Below, one piece after another: positions 9,216 to 17,705 of a DNA stretch of 64,000 nucleotides (the stretch's first letter is position 1; every line of letters begins with the position of its first letter). Where the stretch lies: IMG/VR virus record IMGVR_UViG_3300017598_000768, positions 35,833 to 99,832 of that record; one strand, 5' to 3'. The notes under the pieces are model-generated. The model had not been told where the DNA came from. It searched no databases and saw only the letters and a program-made list of their open reading frames with translations. The stretch comes from a virus. The translations under genes and the position numbers were made by a program.

Positions 9216-9823
9216 ATCTTACCCCTCCTCCCAAGAAAAAGATCTGGAATAAACACCTGCCTGCGCACCTCCAGCTCCGGATCTATTTTCCTCCACTTCG
9301 CAAAGTCTTTCATTAGTCGGTGCATCGCCGCATTATGATGCATACAGCCTTCAGGCGGCTTCTCAGTCCTATATCCTCCTTGCGCAATGAAGCCCTTGTT
9401 CCCTTTATCATGCCAGAATCCTCCGGAACCTTTAACTACATTCAGGAACTTACTGGAACAAAATACTGCTCTCCCATGGCCTCCGCTGTTGTACGCTGCC
9501 TCTCTTCCATTATTAAAGACGAACGCCTGATCTGCATCGATCGTCGCTATTCGGCTGAACACTCTGGTGTCCTTTACCTCAGTATCGTCATGGATGAACA
9601 GTACTGAAGACTGCCCATCCCACAAGTTCATCAGAAAATAATTGTACGCTCCCCACTCCAATCCTACGTTCTCCTTTAAAACCCATGCCAGATCAAGCGC
9701 ATGCTTTGGAGGCATACGGTGAGCCACAATCGTTACCGTAAATCTATGGCTGACTTGCATCAGCGACGTCAGAAACGATTTTCGGAAATACCAACCACAA
9801 ACGCAAATATTCATTATCCCCAT
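9212..9823 (-). CDS. Putative GT-A-type glycosyltransferase, small
   Basis: 203 aa. MNICVCGWYFRK opens a Rossmann-like strand, and VLFIHDDTEVKD near residue 73 resembles a DxD-containing GT-A nucleotide-sugar site. Then comes a glycine-rich acceptor-like region (GGFWHDKGNKGFIAQGGY). It is shorter than most GT2 enzymes, so the assignment rests on the HDDTEV block and on location between a GT4 enzyme and a methyltransferase. Confidence 0.6.
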   Translation of the reverse strand: MGIMNICVCGWYFRKSFLTSLMQVSHRFTVTIVAHRMPPKHALDLAWVLKENVGLEWGAYNYFLMNLWDGQSSVLFIHDDTEVKDTRVFSRIATIDADQAFVFNNGREAAYNSGGHGRAVFCSSKFLNVVKGSGGFWHDKGNKGFIAQGGYRTEKPPEGCMHHNAAMHRLMKDFAKWRKIDPELEVRRQVFIPDLFLGRRGKI

Positions 9824-11097
9824 AAAGCACTCTCCGCCATCGCTGGTGCATAAACTCGCTTGTACAGCGCATCGTAATTATACCTTCTCCTGTGAAACGT
9901 TGACGCCTGCAACGCATCATCTTCCCTGATCCTACCGATGATTATCGCCGCAACATCTCTATAATAGGCATCTTCATTATCAACGTTGTGAGCTGACGAA
10001 AATGACCCAAAATCGACGTACAGCCCAGTCACTCCATTTACCTCGAACATCATGTCGAGACTTCTGTTGAGCACCATCATCTTACCTCCAGACAGTGCTG
10101 CCTCCGGGCCTACGAGCCCGAAACTTTCATTCAGCGTTGGGAATATAAAAAGATTGGAACACAGCCAAAGCTCTCTTAGCATGCGCTTTGAGATCCCTGT
10201 TTGGTACTTCTTATCCCATGTAGAAGTAAAGATAAACTCTTCATCTCGCCTGATGCCGTTTCTGTGTGCAATCTTGTAATACTTCTCCAGATCTTCCCTC
10301 CTCTGTCTTCCAGTTGCCCATTGGTTCGGTACTACAAGACATACAGAATGATTATACACCGACTTGAAATACTTGAATATCATAATCACTTCACGCAGCC
10401 GTTTGCTCTTCAGTCTGTCAGACGACGCCGGATAAATCTGTACTATCTCTGATTGCATAACTGCTGGGAAGTCGTCAAGGAATCGATACGTCTCCGGAGA
10501 AAAATCAAACCATGTTCGAAGGTCTTTGATGTGCGGAATTACTACGACATGCTTCATTGATCCTCTGAACTGTTCTGCCACTCGCAGCCGATCAGTGGCA
10601 TTCGGAAACACCAGCTTGTGTCGTGGCCCATATGCGCGAATCGTCCACCAATCCTTCAACCCACTCGGAATGCTGTGAATCCAATGGAACCATCTTAAAT
10701 CCTTGTAGAAGCTTGCCTCTTTCAAAATTCCAAGCGCATAAGGCATATTCCATCCGGTAAAAACCAGATCATGTGTAAACACAAAATCAAAGCCTTCAAG
10801 CTCATCTCGCACGAACTTCGCCGTCTGATCTACGAGCTTCTTGTGATCATCTGTGAGCTTCTCCTTCGTCTGGTAGTCAATTAGGCTCCCGAACGGAATT
10901 CGAGGCTTGATTTCTGCTTTCTCATACGGGGAATAAGGAATTTGATCTTCAAACTTTGGATTGTACTGCTCGCAAACATAAATCGTGACTTTGTGACCGT
11001 ACTTGCTGAGCATCTGGGCTTGATCGAGGACTATCCCTGACAGGGAATATCCGGGGTTCAGATCCTGAAAATTCGTCAGAATTGCTACATTACTCAT
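9814..11097 (-). CDS. GT4-family glycosyltransferase
   Basis: 427 aa from the ATG at 11097, which has a GGAGGAAAG site; an ATG 18 nt upstream does not. GT-B fold: MSNVAILTNFQDLNPGYSLSG at the start, a retaining-GT4 E-x7-E block ESFGLVGPEAALSGG near residue 345, and a C-terminal Rossmann domain. It transfers a sugar from an activated donor with retention. Largest enzyme of the island and probably the second or third step in building its glycan. Confidence 0.88.
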   Translation of the reverse strand: MSNVAILTNFQDLNPGYSLSGIVLDQAQMLSKYGHKVTIYVCEQYNPKFEDQIPYSPYEKAEIKPRIPFGSLIDYQTKEKLTDDHKKLVDQTAKFVRDELEGFDFVFTHDLVFTGWNMPYALGILKEASFYKDLRWFHWIHSIPSGLKDWWTIRAYGPRHKLVFPNATDRLRVAEQFRGSMKHVVVIPHIKDLRTWFDFSPETYRFLDDFPAVMQSEIVQIYPASSDRLKSKRLREVIMIFKYFKSVYNHSVCLVVPNQWATGRQRREDLEKYYKIAHRNGIRRDEEFIFTSTWDKKYQTGISKRMLRELWLCSNLFIFPTLNESFGLVGPEAALSGGKMMVLNRSLDMMFEVNGVTGLYVDFGSFSSAHNVDNEDAYYRDVAAIIIGRIREDDALQASTFHRRRYNYDALYKRVYAPAMAESALWG

Positions 11098-11155
11098 CTT
11101 TCCTCCTTTCATCAACAGTTCCCTTACGGGCTGATGCTATGAAAAAATCGTTCTG

Positions 11156-11797
11156 TTACAATTTTAGCAATATCGCCCAGTAGCCTGATGTCTTCTCATA
11201 AAGCACCCGCGCTGGGCTAATATAATCAACAATCTCCTTTCTCGTCACCGTCAGAACATGGGAACCACAGTAGTCATCCCAACTTGGTCTGATCGGGATC
11301 TCCAATGCAGCATAGCGGCTGCATTCTTTCATAAGATCAAACGTCTTCTTCGCCTGATCCCAGTTCAAATGCTCGATCGTATGAGACGACACAAAAACAT
11401 CGAACTTCTTCTTGACTTTCATGTCATGCCACCACGTCTTGAGCGCATGTCCTTGATACCTGCTATCATCCGTCACCGGCTCCGCAATAGCTCCCTCCAT
11501 TATATCAAACCCGGTCCACGAAATGATGCCCTGGAAATCAGTCAGCATTTTGCTTGCGAGGAATCCCTGGCAGCATCCCAGCTCAATAACTTTAGTCCAC
11601 TTCCTATTCTCGCAGATCATATCAAACATATCATTCCATCTTGCCTTGTGGAAACAGTTTTGCTTCGGGATCTTTCGGTACACCCCATTGTTGATCTGCT
11701 GGAGCTGGTCGAACGTAAGGTCGTCATACACCTCGCGAAACAAATTCCAGTCCTTAACCTTCGTTATCCTTGCAACATCTTTTTCGTCAGCAGGCAT
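11156..11797 (-). CDS. SAM-dependent methyltransferase with N-terminal 30-aa repeat module
   Basis: 213 aa. The start at 11797 (MPADEKD) is chosen because AGGAGG lies immediately upstream, preceded by the palindromic operator; the longer frame would begin inside the preceding gene. Motif I is VIELGCCQGFLASKML, then FDIMEG, and SSHTIEHL as the acidic post-motif. The first 40 residues (VKDWNLFREVYDDLTFDQLQQIN) are repeated as a separate 57-aa protein next door. Substrate unknown, probably a sugar of the glycan island. Confidence 0.82.
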   Translation of the reverse strand: MPADEKDVARITKVKDWNLFREVYDDLTFDQLQQINNGVYRKIPKQNCFHKARWNDMFDMICENRKWTKVIELGCCQGFLASKMLTDFQGIISWTGFDIMEGAIAEPVTDDSRYQGHALKTWWHDMKVKKKFDVFVSSHTIEHLNWDQAKKTFDLMKECSRYAALEIPIRPSWDDYCGSHVLTVTRKEIVDYISPARVLYEKTSGYWAILLKL

Positions 11798-11805
11798 GAT
11801 CCTCC

Positions 11806-11823
11806 TTTGCAAGCGATTGCAAA
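11806..11823. promoter_or_regulatory. LacI/cre-like palindromic site, copy 2 (abuts Shine-Dalgarno)
   Basis: On the plus strand TTTGCAAGCGATTGCAAA, placed between the stop of the 57-aa gene and the AGGAGG of the methyltransferase gene. It could act as a DNA operator or, in RNA, as a hairpin next to the ribosome site. Confidence 0.7.
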
Positions 11824-11997
11824 TTACGGCTTTTCTTTGATCTTCATCTTGACGTCCTTCTCCCACTTGTTAGGAGGAACGAGGTCAGTCACTCCATTGA
11901 TTTGCTGAAGTTGTTCAAACGTAAGGGCATTGTAAATACCCCTGAACAAGTCCCAATCCTTTACATCAATAATGCGCTGAATCTTCTGCTCAATCAT
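11824..11997 (-). CDS. Small 57-aa paralogue of the methyltransferase N-terminus
   Basis: ATG at 11997 overlaps the preceding stop (TAATG), so it is translationally coupled. The sequence IIDVKDWDLFRGIYNALTF aligns with residues 10-40 of the next protein (KVKDWNLFREVYDDLTF), followed in both by the same QLQQIN, after which the two diverge. It looks like a duplicated helical adaptor module standing alone. No function known. Confidence 0.75.
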   Translation of the reverse strand: MIEQKIQRIIDVKDWDLFRGIYNALTFEQLQQINGVTDLVPPNKWEKDVKMKIKEKP

Positions 11998-12308
11998 TAC
12001 AGCTCTTTGATCCTCATACTTATATCCAACTCGTACTTATTAACAAGACTTGTCACAGCGCGAAACGTAATCTTGTAAGGTGTCAAATTCTCCGTTCCGT
12101 CCTTAACTCTGATCTTCAACAGCCCTTCGTCAACTACCTTTGCTCCGATTGTCAGTACATCAGAAGTCGCATCATCTCCATTCTTATCTTCTGCTATCAC
12201 ATCTGATGTACCTTCAGTAATAGTTTCGCCAGTATCCAGATCTGCTGAGAAATCAGCCGCCACCATAAAAGTCTCGTATGGTTGCTTAGTGAAGTATTCT
12301 AACGCCAT
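11997..12308 (-). CDS. Probable small virion protein, 103 aa
   Basis: Beta-rich sequence with ADFSADLDTGETITEGTSDV followed by a domain with IKVRVKDG-like strands. Proteins of this kind are common among tail-region accessory proteins and resemble a short immunoglobulin-like fold. GGAGGAACC ribosome site. Exact family not identified. Confidence 0.7.
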   Translation of the reverse strand: MALEYFTKQPYETFMVAADFSADLDTGETITEGTSDVIAEDKNGDDATSDVLTIGAKVVDEGLLKIRVKDGTENLTPYKITFRAVTSLVNKYELDISMRIKEL

Positions 12309-12316
12309 GGTTCCTC

Positions 12317-12640
12317 CTATGATGAACAGGGAAATATCGGAAAATCAAATACTTTCTGCTCTGCTGTTTTAACAAAAACCTTTTGCTCTGCCGTCTTGAT
12401 GTATGTTTTCACAACTGCTGTCTTCACATACTCTTTTACTACTGCCACTTTGACATAATCCTTGTCATATGCAGTTTTAGTAAACAGTTTCGTTGCTGCT
12501 TCTTTGACGAATATACAATGAGGCTCTGAATCAGGTATCTGAGCAAGAGACTCTAAAACATAAATTCTTCCCGCTGTTGCTGTCGACTTGGCAGAGCGAA
12601 CCGCCCTCCCTTTTGTCGCTATCGATAGGGAATGGCTCAT
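12317..12640 (-). CDS. 107-aa protein with internal 8-10 residue repeats
   Basis: Residues 50-98 are repeats of a Lys-Thr-Ala unit (YVKTAVVKTYIKTAEQKVFV), alternating hydrophobic and charged residues in a way that suggests stacked beta strands, as in fibre stalks. Overlaps the neighbouring fibre-like gene by one base. Probably a virion accessory protein. Confidence 0.65.
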   Translation of the reverse strand: MSHSLSIATKGRAVRSAKSTATAGRIYVLESLAQIPDSEPHCIFVKEAATKLFTKTAYDKDYVKVAVVKEYVKTAVVKTYIKTAEQKVFVKTAEQKVFDFPIFPCSS

Positions 12641-14022
12641 TATGCTTTCACAACCTTATAGGTGTCAAGCTCGTCATCTGTCCATGTTGCTGTGATAGTA
12701 TAGGTTGCAAGCACATCGCTGGCAGTTCCAACAGATCCGGCAACACTGTATACCCTCATTCTTGCAGATGTCAACAACTTCACATCAAAACCGGACGGAT
12801 GAGCATAAGTACTATACACCGTCTGATCCATATAATGATTCTCTTGATTCAATCCAAGAGCTCTCAGCAACTCCGCCTGTTTTGCAAGAATAGTACTTGC
12901 CTCAATTTCTACGAGGGTCGGTAGTCCAGAGACATCAGCCTTAAAGTCATCAACGTCCGTGACGCCAACCCCTTTAACTGCTCCAATATCTACTTCTCCA
13001 GTCAAAGTTCTTGTGACAGCTCCCCATACTGCAGTTGCCACATCAGCTACTAACGTCCCGAATGAGGTCAGCGTCCGTGTTCCTGAAGCCCATATATCAG
13101 TGACAAGGGTTCCAAAGGAAGTCAGGGTTCGAGTTCCCGCCGCCCATACATCCGTTACCATCGTTGATAATGTGGAAGTTATTGCATCAATCTTTGTCTC
13201 ATTGGCATCTACCTCTACTATGATCTCATCCTTGTTTGAAGTAGCATTTGCTTCTGTAGCCAATGCTGAAACATCTGCTTTGAAGTCATCAATGTCAGTA
13301 ACTCCAACTCCTTTGACAGCACCGATATCTACTTCACCTGTCAGTACTCTGGTTCCATACGCCCAAATATCAGCAACTAAGGTTCCGAACGAAGTCAATG
13401 TTCGAGCTCCTGCTGCCCATACCGCAGTAGTAATATCTGCTACAAGAGTTCCGAATGAGGTCAAAGTTCTCGTACCAGCAGCCCATATGTCTGTCACCAA
13501 AGTCGAGAGTGTGGTTGTTATTGCATCAATCTTAACTTCATTCGCATCCACTTCAGCAATGATGTTTGTCTCTGCCGCATCTAACTCTGCCTTCGTCGGT
13601 GCCGTATACGTTCCCAAACCTGCGGTAACATGTCCCTCTACATTGGCTTCAATAGCAAGAGCACTAACATCCGCCTTGAAATCTGCTACTCCAGCGACGC
13701 CGACACCTTTTACTTCACCAATATCAACCTCGTCTGCAGCGGGATCAAATACGCTTGCGCCATCCAATAGTCTAAACGGTTCAATATCTTCTCTTGCATA
13801 GACAGGACTCCCTCCACCTGTGTCCCATTCAATTCCAACAGCATTATCAGGAACATTGACCGCTGGAACTCCATAACCACCATTGCCCAAATCAACAACT
13901 CCGGTAGTCGTTCGGGCTACAGAATCCGTGTTATCATTCTGATACAGACGATATCCAGTTGTTGCGATTGCGGCATAATTACTTCCGAAATCTGCTTCGA
14001 ACCATGGTTGTGTAAAAGCCAT
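12640..14022 (-). CDS. Repetitive tail-fibre-like protein, 460 aa
   Basis: The middle consists of duplicated modules: EVDIGAVKGVGVTD, DFKADVSALA, EVDANETKIDAIT and several copies of a 16-19 residue motif ending in GTRTLTSFGTLV. The N-terminal 80 residues and C-terminal 90 residues are non-repetitive and beta-rich. The pattern is that of an elongated trimeric fibre or whisker. Receptor specificity, if any, would lie in the C-terminal part. Confidence 0.72.
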   Translation of the reverse strand: MAFTQPWFEADFGSNYAAIATTGYRLYQNDNTDSVARTTTGVVDLGNGGYGVPAVNVPDNAVGIEWDTGGGSPVYAREDIEPFRLLDGASVFDPAADEVDIGEVKGVGVAGVADFKADVSALAIEANVEGHVTAGLGTYTAPTKAELDAAETNIIAEVDANEVKIDAITTTLSTLVTDIWAAGTRTLTSFGTLVADITTAVWAAGARTLTSFGTLVADIWAYGTRVLTGEVDIGAVKGVGVTDIDDFKADVSALATEANATSNKDEIIVEVDANETKIDAITSTLSTMVTDVWAAGTRTLTSFGTLVTDIWASGTRTLTSFGTLVADVATAVWGAVTRTLTGEVDIGAVKGVGVTDVDDFKADVSGLPTLVEIEASTILAKQAELLRALGLNQENHYMDQTVYSTYAHPSGFDVKLLTSARMRVYSVAGSVGTASDVLATYTITATWTDDELDTYKVVKA

Positions 14023-14025
14023 AAT

Positions 14026-14253
14026 TTACATCCTTGCGATCTGCTCATTTAACATGGCGATCTGTCTTTTTGTTCTTGCTGTTAAATCTTTCTTAACCAA
14101 ATCGTACAGTTTCTCTCTTGTGTCGTCACTCATCTCGTCAACCAACTTCTGAAGATTGATCATTGCTGACTCACTTTGCGGATTAATTAGCAAAAACGCT
14201 GGCAGTATTGCCATGAGTTTATTGCTTTGATCTTCGCCAAGTAATTTCTCCAT
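14026..14253 (-). CDS. Hypothetical small helical protein, 75 aa
   Basis: Strong AAGGAGGAG ribosome site. The N-terminus is hydrophobic (MAILPAFLLINPQSE), the rest is charged and helical (LYDLVKKDLTARTKRQIAML). No family recognised; lies between fibre-like genes. Confidence 0.7.
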   Translation of the reverse strand: MEKLLGEDQSNKLMAILPAFLLINPQSESAMINLQKLVDEMSDDTREKLYDLVKKDLTARTKRQIAMLNEQIARM

Positions 14254-14263
14254 TTTCTCCTCC

Positions 14264-14977
14264 TTACAGATAGTCTTTCGGCACTACACGTACCTCAACT
14301 TCTCTTATCCTTATTTCGTTTCCTGCATGTGCAGAACCGAATCCAGTTAATCTCAAGTAGCTTCCCCTCTTGGAAGCACTAAATTCAATTTCATTCCAAT
14401 CGTTATCAGTCGATATCGTTATTCCGGTAGCAACCAAATTACTCGCATCGTCTAACTCGTTTAATGTGCGAGAAAAGTAAACATCAAGGTTATTGAGCGC
14501 ACTTCTTACATTCGTTTGTCTCCTGATTCTTATCTTGGTCACTTTCTTCCAATAAGATCGGAGTCTGAAATCTATCTGGTGGGCTTCATCAGTATTATGC
14601 TGCCAGAATGTAGTAGTACTACCATCAATCGCAAGGACAGCTTCGTTCCCAGTCTCTTCTCCGCAGTGTGCTTCAACTGCTTCTGGAGAATACCACTCTC
14701 CATCGTACAGCGTCATGTTATGCACTATCGTATCATAATCCAAAGCGTCGAGCTGGTCTTGTCTTTGATCCAGTTCATCCTGAATTACCGCATCAAAACT
14801 TTCGACACTACTTAAACCCATACCCGCAAACATCATTTCTTTAATTCGGTCATCTAATGCGAGCAATGCTGTAAAAAAAGTAATGTCATCTTCCAAGACC
14901 GAACGCTCAAGCAACTCCGGATCAGTCCATATTTTAATGTTGTCCGCACCCTGCTTTTCAAATAGTTTTTGTGCCAT
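14264..14977 (-). CDS. Virion protein with F5/8-type C (discoidin-like) domain
   Basis: 237 aa. Residues 1-100 are helical (virion-anchor-like). Residues 105-235 contain AVLAIDGSTTTFWQHNT, IDFRL and the closing strand IREVEVRVV, the signature order of coagulation-factor 5/8 type C or galactose-binding-like domains. Likely binds a carbohydrate on the host surface or on the modified virion. Confidence 0.75.
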   Translation of the reverse strand: MAQKLFEKQGADNIKIWTDPELLERSVLEDDITFFTALLALDDRIKEMMFAGMGLSSVESFDAVIQDELDQRQDQLDALDYDTIVHNMTLYDGEWYSPEAVEAHCGEETGNEAVLAIDGSTTTFWQHNTDEAHQIDFRLRSYWKKVTKIRIRRQTNVRSALNNLDVYFSRTLNELDDASNLVATGITISTDNDWNEIEFSASKRGSYLRLTGFGSAHAGNEIRIREVEVRVVPKDYL

Positions 14978-14988
14978 TTACTTTCTCC

Positions 14989-16395
14989 TTACGTAGTTGT
15001 GGTGGTCGTACTGGTTGTCGACGTTGTTGTTGTGGTGGTGGTCGTGGTCGTCGTCGTAAATGTACTATCAGTCGCCAGTCCAAGGTTCACCAGCGCAGCG
15101 ATGAGAGAGGCTAAAATGGCCTTGGCGGCAGGGTCTGTAACGGACGATAGAAGACCAGTAATGTCCTGCTGAATCGTCGGTGCGGTACCGAAGAATCCCG
15201 CATTCGACCCATCGTGATTCAAGTCACCGTCAATCTCTATGGCATTGAGCAACATGTCGTCGTCGCCAGTGGCACCGATGAGTACCCTTCCTCCTCCCAC
15301 AACGTCAGGATCAATTATTAAGTTCGTGGCATTGTAGTAAATCTTCGAATCATATCCGCCACCGAACCAGATCGCACCGCCACCGGGATCATCACTGTGC
15401 AGCACTATGCCGTAATCGTCAGTTGCTCCTGCTACAACTCCGATGTAAATACCGTAGTTGAGTGCCGATGTTCCAACAATACTGTTGATCCATAAGCCAC
15501 AATTCTTCGTATCGGCAGTTGAGAGATCTCCGACATACGCACCATACTGATTAACTAATGTCATTGTGCCAGTAGCAGTAGGTGATTTTTCAGTATTCTC
15601 AACCCATAGTCCAGCTCTATTTGTAATTGCTAAGACTGATGTGTCCTCGGCATTAAGCTGTCCAAAAGGTGAAAGTGGAGTAGGCGGAATCATGGCGAGA
15701 ACCCAATAGTCTATCGTCATTACTGCATTATTAGTTGTTCTTGGTCTGGCAATATCACGAACAGCCAACATATAGTCCATCGTTCCAACAGCAGCTCCGT
15801 CAGCGACAGCTTTGCCACGCTGATCCATTCCTACCATATCGCAAGGTGGTGCTCCGAGAGTATTAGAAAAGCACGTTCCTTCCTGTGCTAAAACCGCCAT
15901 AGCATTAGACCACGTGGGACTCTTAGCTCCAAGCGATGTAACGACTACGGACATTACTAAACTTGAGGTATATGCCAAGCCCGACAGATGAGTATAATCC
16001 ACGGTTCGCTGGTCATTTATAAGATGACTTGAACCAAGTGTACCTGCTACTGTGCTGCCAAATGCTTCTACGCAAATAGCACCCGCACCAAATAATACGG
16101 GATTGTGTATGTTGGGATAGAGCGATACACGTCTATCTATTATAAAACTTCCGCCTGTATATACGCCACCTGTCAGCTCTGCGGCGGTAGCATCAAGCGT
16201 TAAATCGTTACCATCCGCCACGAGCGACCAAGTATTTATGCCAAGTTCCTCAAGTGTAATGCTCGGAGCTGCATGCTGAATAAGCAGACCACCAGTCATT
16301 GCCCTTGAGCCATCGATCAGTAAGTAATTAACATGATCATCGTCTCCCAGTCCTCCCAGTTGATCATGTTCACTTATTACTAATTCTGCTGTCAT
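14989..16395 (-). CDS. Fibre-like virion protein with C-terminal Thr tail, 468 aa
   Basis: Starts TAELVISEHDQLGGLGDDDH, a type of N-terminus common in phage fibre proteins. The body is beta-rich and Gly/Asn-rich. The last 22 residues are Thr with two Ser, ending at the stop, which is followed at once by the next gene's ribosome site. Likely an adsorption or decoration protein; the tail is shared in kind with other virion genes here. Confidence 0.75.
   Translation of the reverse strand: MTAELVISEHDQLGGLGDDDHVNYLLIDGSRAMTGGLLIQHAAPSITLEELGINTWSLVADGNDLTLDATAAELTGGVYTGGSFIIDRRVSLYPNIHNPVLFGAGAICVEAFGSTVAGTLGSSHLINDQRTVDYTHLSGLAYTSSLVMSVVVTSLGAKSPTWSNAMAVLAQEGTCFSNTLGAPPCDMVGMDQRGKAVADGAAVGTMDYMLAVRDIARPRTTNNAVMTIDYWVLAMIPPTPLSPFGQLNAEDTSVLAITNRAGLWVENTEKSPTATGTMTLVNQYGAYVGDLSTADTKNCGLWINSIVGTSALNYGIYIGVVAGATDDYGIVLHSDDPGGGAIWFGGGYDSKIYYNATNLIIDPDVVGGGRVLIGATGDDDMLLNAIEIDGDLNHDGSNAGFFGTAPTIQQDITGLLSSVTDPAAKAILASLIAALVNLGLATDSTFTTTTTTTTTTTTSTTSTTTTTT
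14992..15057 (-). repeat. Thr/Ser tail tract 1
   Basis: 66 bp encoding 20 Thr and 2 Ser at the C-terminus of the fibre-like protein. Codons are a mixture of ACG, ACC, ACA and ACT, so it is not a simple trinucleotide expansion. Confidence 0.9.
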
Positions 16396-16405
16396 GGTTT
16401 CACCT

Positions 16406-16750
16406 TTACTTTCCTTGCAATTTTCTTTGCCTTTCTTCAGCCAACTGCCTTTGTTTTATCGCCTCCTGAAGCTGAGCTTGATTACCTGCATGTGGCAATT
16501 TCTGACACTGTACTCTCCAGAACATTTCCATCTTCAGCCAATACTGTACGTCCCTTTGGGCATCATGAATCGCATTCTGTTTGCTGATCTGCTTGAACTG
16601 CTCTACAGTCGACTGGGCAAACAGATCGTGGATCTCTCTCGGCGTCCAGTGCCGATCCATTGCCCATGTAAATCCAAGCAAAGTCGCCAACATAGCAATC
16701 AGGGTAGCAGCTCCGCATGCTGCTTTCTTCATGTTCGACCAATTATTCAC
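16406..16750 (-). CDS. Membrane-anchored coiled-coil protein (possible inner-membrane spanin)
   Basis: 114 aa; the GTG start at 16750 follows AGGAGGGTGTT. One transmembrane segment (ATLIAMLATLLGFTWAM) near residues 15-31, then a charged helix rich in Gln, Glu and Arg to the C-terminus. This N-in, C-out layout fits an Rz-like spanin. The identity is inferred from topology and closeness to lysis genes only. Confidence 0.6.
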   Translation of the reverse strand: MNNWSNMKKAACGAATLIAMLATLLGFTWAMDRHWTPREIHDLFAQSTVEQFKQISKQNAIHDAQRDVQYWLKMEMFWRVQCQKLPHAGNQAQLQEAIKQRQLAEERQRKLQGK

Positions 16751-16759
16751 AACACCCTC

Positions 16760-17068
16760 CTATGGCCTTCGTTCGTACTCGACCCATGCCAGCGCCCCGG
16801 TCCCGGTCAGAGCAATATACAGCCCATTGTCTATCGGAACGTCGTCAAAAGGCACCCACCCAGGCGTATCAGCCCCAGCAATTGCATACTCAGCAAGAAC
16901 CTTTCCACTTGCATCTTCGCTGTCATACAAAGTCACTGTTATCGCATTCGACCCGTCTGTTGCCCACTTCAGTTTCTTCATCCAATACTCGACACCAGTC
17001 ACCAATGTGAGGACCTTGGCAGAAGCGTCAATCTTATCCGTACTAACAGTTCTTCGTGGCTCCTTCAT
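16760..17068 (-). CDS. Hypothetical beta-rich protein, 102 aa
   Basis: GGAGG site. Sequence with ITVTLYDSEDASGKVLAEYA and GLYIALTGTGALAWVEYE suggests a jelly-roll or Ig-like domain of the type found in small virion accessory proteins. Not assigned. Confidence 0.7.
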   Translation of the reverse strand: MKEPRRTVSTDKIDASAKVLTLVTGVEYWMKKLKWATDGSNAITVTLYDSEDASGKVLAEYAIAGADTPGWVPFDDVPIDNGLYIALTGTGALAWVEYERRP

Positions 17069-17095
17069 TTATGCCTCCTTCAATATTTTTTGATA

Positions 17096-17148
17096 CACTG
17101 CCCAGCCATGGAGAGTTTGCGCGCGCAAAGTCCTATCACTGGGCAGTG
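17096..17148. promoter_or_regulatory. Strong intergenic hairpin with nested palindrome
   Basis: Perfect 10-bp inverted repeat CACTGCCCAG (17096-17105) and CTGGGCAGTG (17139-17148), enclosing a 14-bp palindrome TTTGCGCGCGCAAA (17116-17129). No T-run follows on either strand, so it is not a standard terminator. It lies between the 59-aa gene and the next gene's ribosome site and could be an attenuator, RNA-processing site or operator. Confidence 0.65.
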
Positions 17149-17156
17149 CAGGCTTG

Positions 17157-17336
17157 TTACGCCCCGTGCGCGTCAAGCCGTTCTCTTAACGACTTTTTCA
17201 CTTCCACTTGAGCATCGAACTGAGCATCGCACTCTTCGTCAGTCATGCCTTTCACTTTATTCATAAGCGAAGCATACTCGATGATCTCCGTAGCAACAAA
17301 TTCAATTAATTTTACCTGCGCTAATGTCAACGACAT
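17157..17336 (-). CDS. Hypothetical small protein, 59 aa
   Basis: ATG at 17336 with GGAGGAGTGAT upstream, beginning at the stop of the lipoprotein gene. Acidic and helical (MTDEECDAQFDAQVEVKKSL). No family recognised. Confidence 0.72.
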   Translation of the reverse strand: MSLTLAQVKLIEFVATEIIEYASLMNKVKGMTDEECDAQFDAQVEVKKSLRERLDAHGA

Positions 17337-17337
17337 A

Positions 17338-17703
17338 TCACTCCTCCTTTATGTCAAGACCGTATTCAACGAAAAGCAAAAATGCTTTGTCCTTGATACC
17401 CATATAAAGCCGATGTTTCGCCTCCGGATCATCACCAGCTTTCACCGAGTCGACCCACAGGCCCATAACATCATCAAGCTCCTTCACAACCGGATCAACC
17501 TTCACTCTGAGCATCTGTTGCATCTCTGGACTTGCTGCATCATAGCGATTGAGGTAATCCCCCATAATCCTGTTATGCGTGCTGATAGCCGTAAGCTGCT
17601 TTTGCTTTGGTGTCAAAGCGCAGCCACTAACATGCGCCAGGATCAGCATTAGCGACAGCACTCCTATCGCAATGCCAGTGAAACGATACGAAATTCTTTT
17701 CAT
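17338..17703 (-). CDS. Lipoprotein, possible outer-membrane spanin
   Basis: 121 aa. Signal sequence ITGIAIGVLSLMLILAHVSGC-like with a lipobox ending HVSGC near residue 28, followed by a helical mature domain. It lies next to a small two-helix membrane protein and near an endolysin, so an Rz1-like role in outer-membrane disruption is plausible, although it is longer than typical Rz1. Confidence 0.7.
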   Translation of the reverse strand: MKRISYRFTGIAIGVLSLMLILAHVSGCALTPKQKQLTAISTHNRIMGDYLNRYDAASPEMQQMLRVKVDPVVKELDDVMGLWVDSVKAGDDPEAKHRLYMGIKDKAFLLFVEYGLDIKEE

Positions 17704-17705
17704 CC

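Noticed and set aside
12959-13801. 280-codon plus-strand frame opposite the repetitive fibre gene
   Set aside because: Mirror of a repetitive Thr/Ala/Val-rich coding sequence; no ribosome site and opposite to the operon direction.
16760-17263. Plus-strand frame of 290 codons starting at 16394
   Set aside because: Opposite to well-supported minus-strand genes with ribosome sites; low-quality composition and no recognisable domain.
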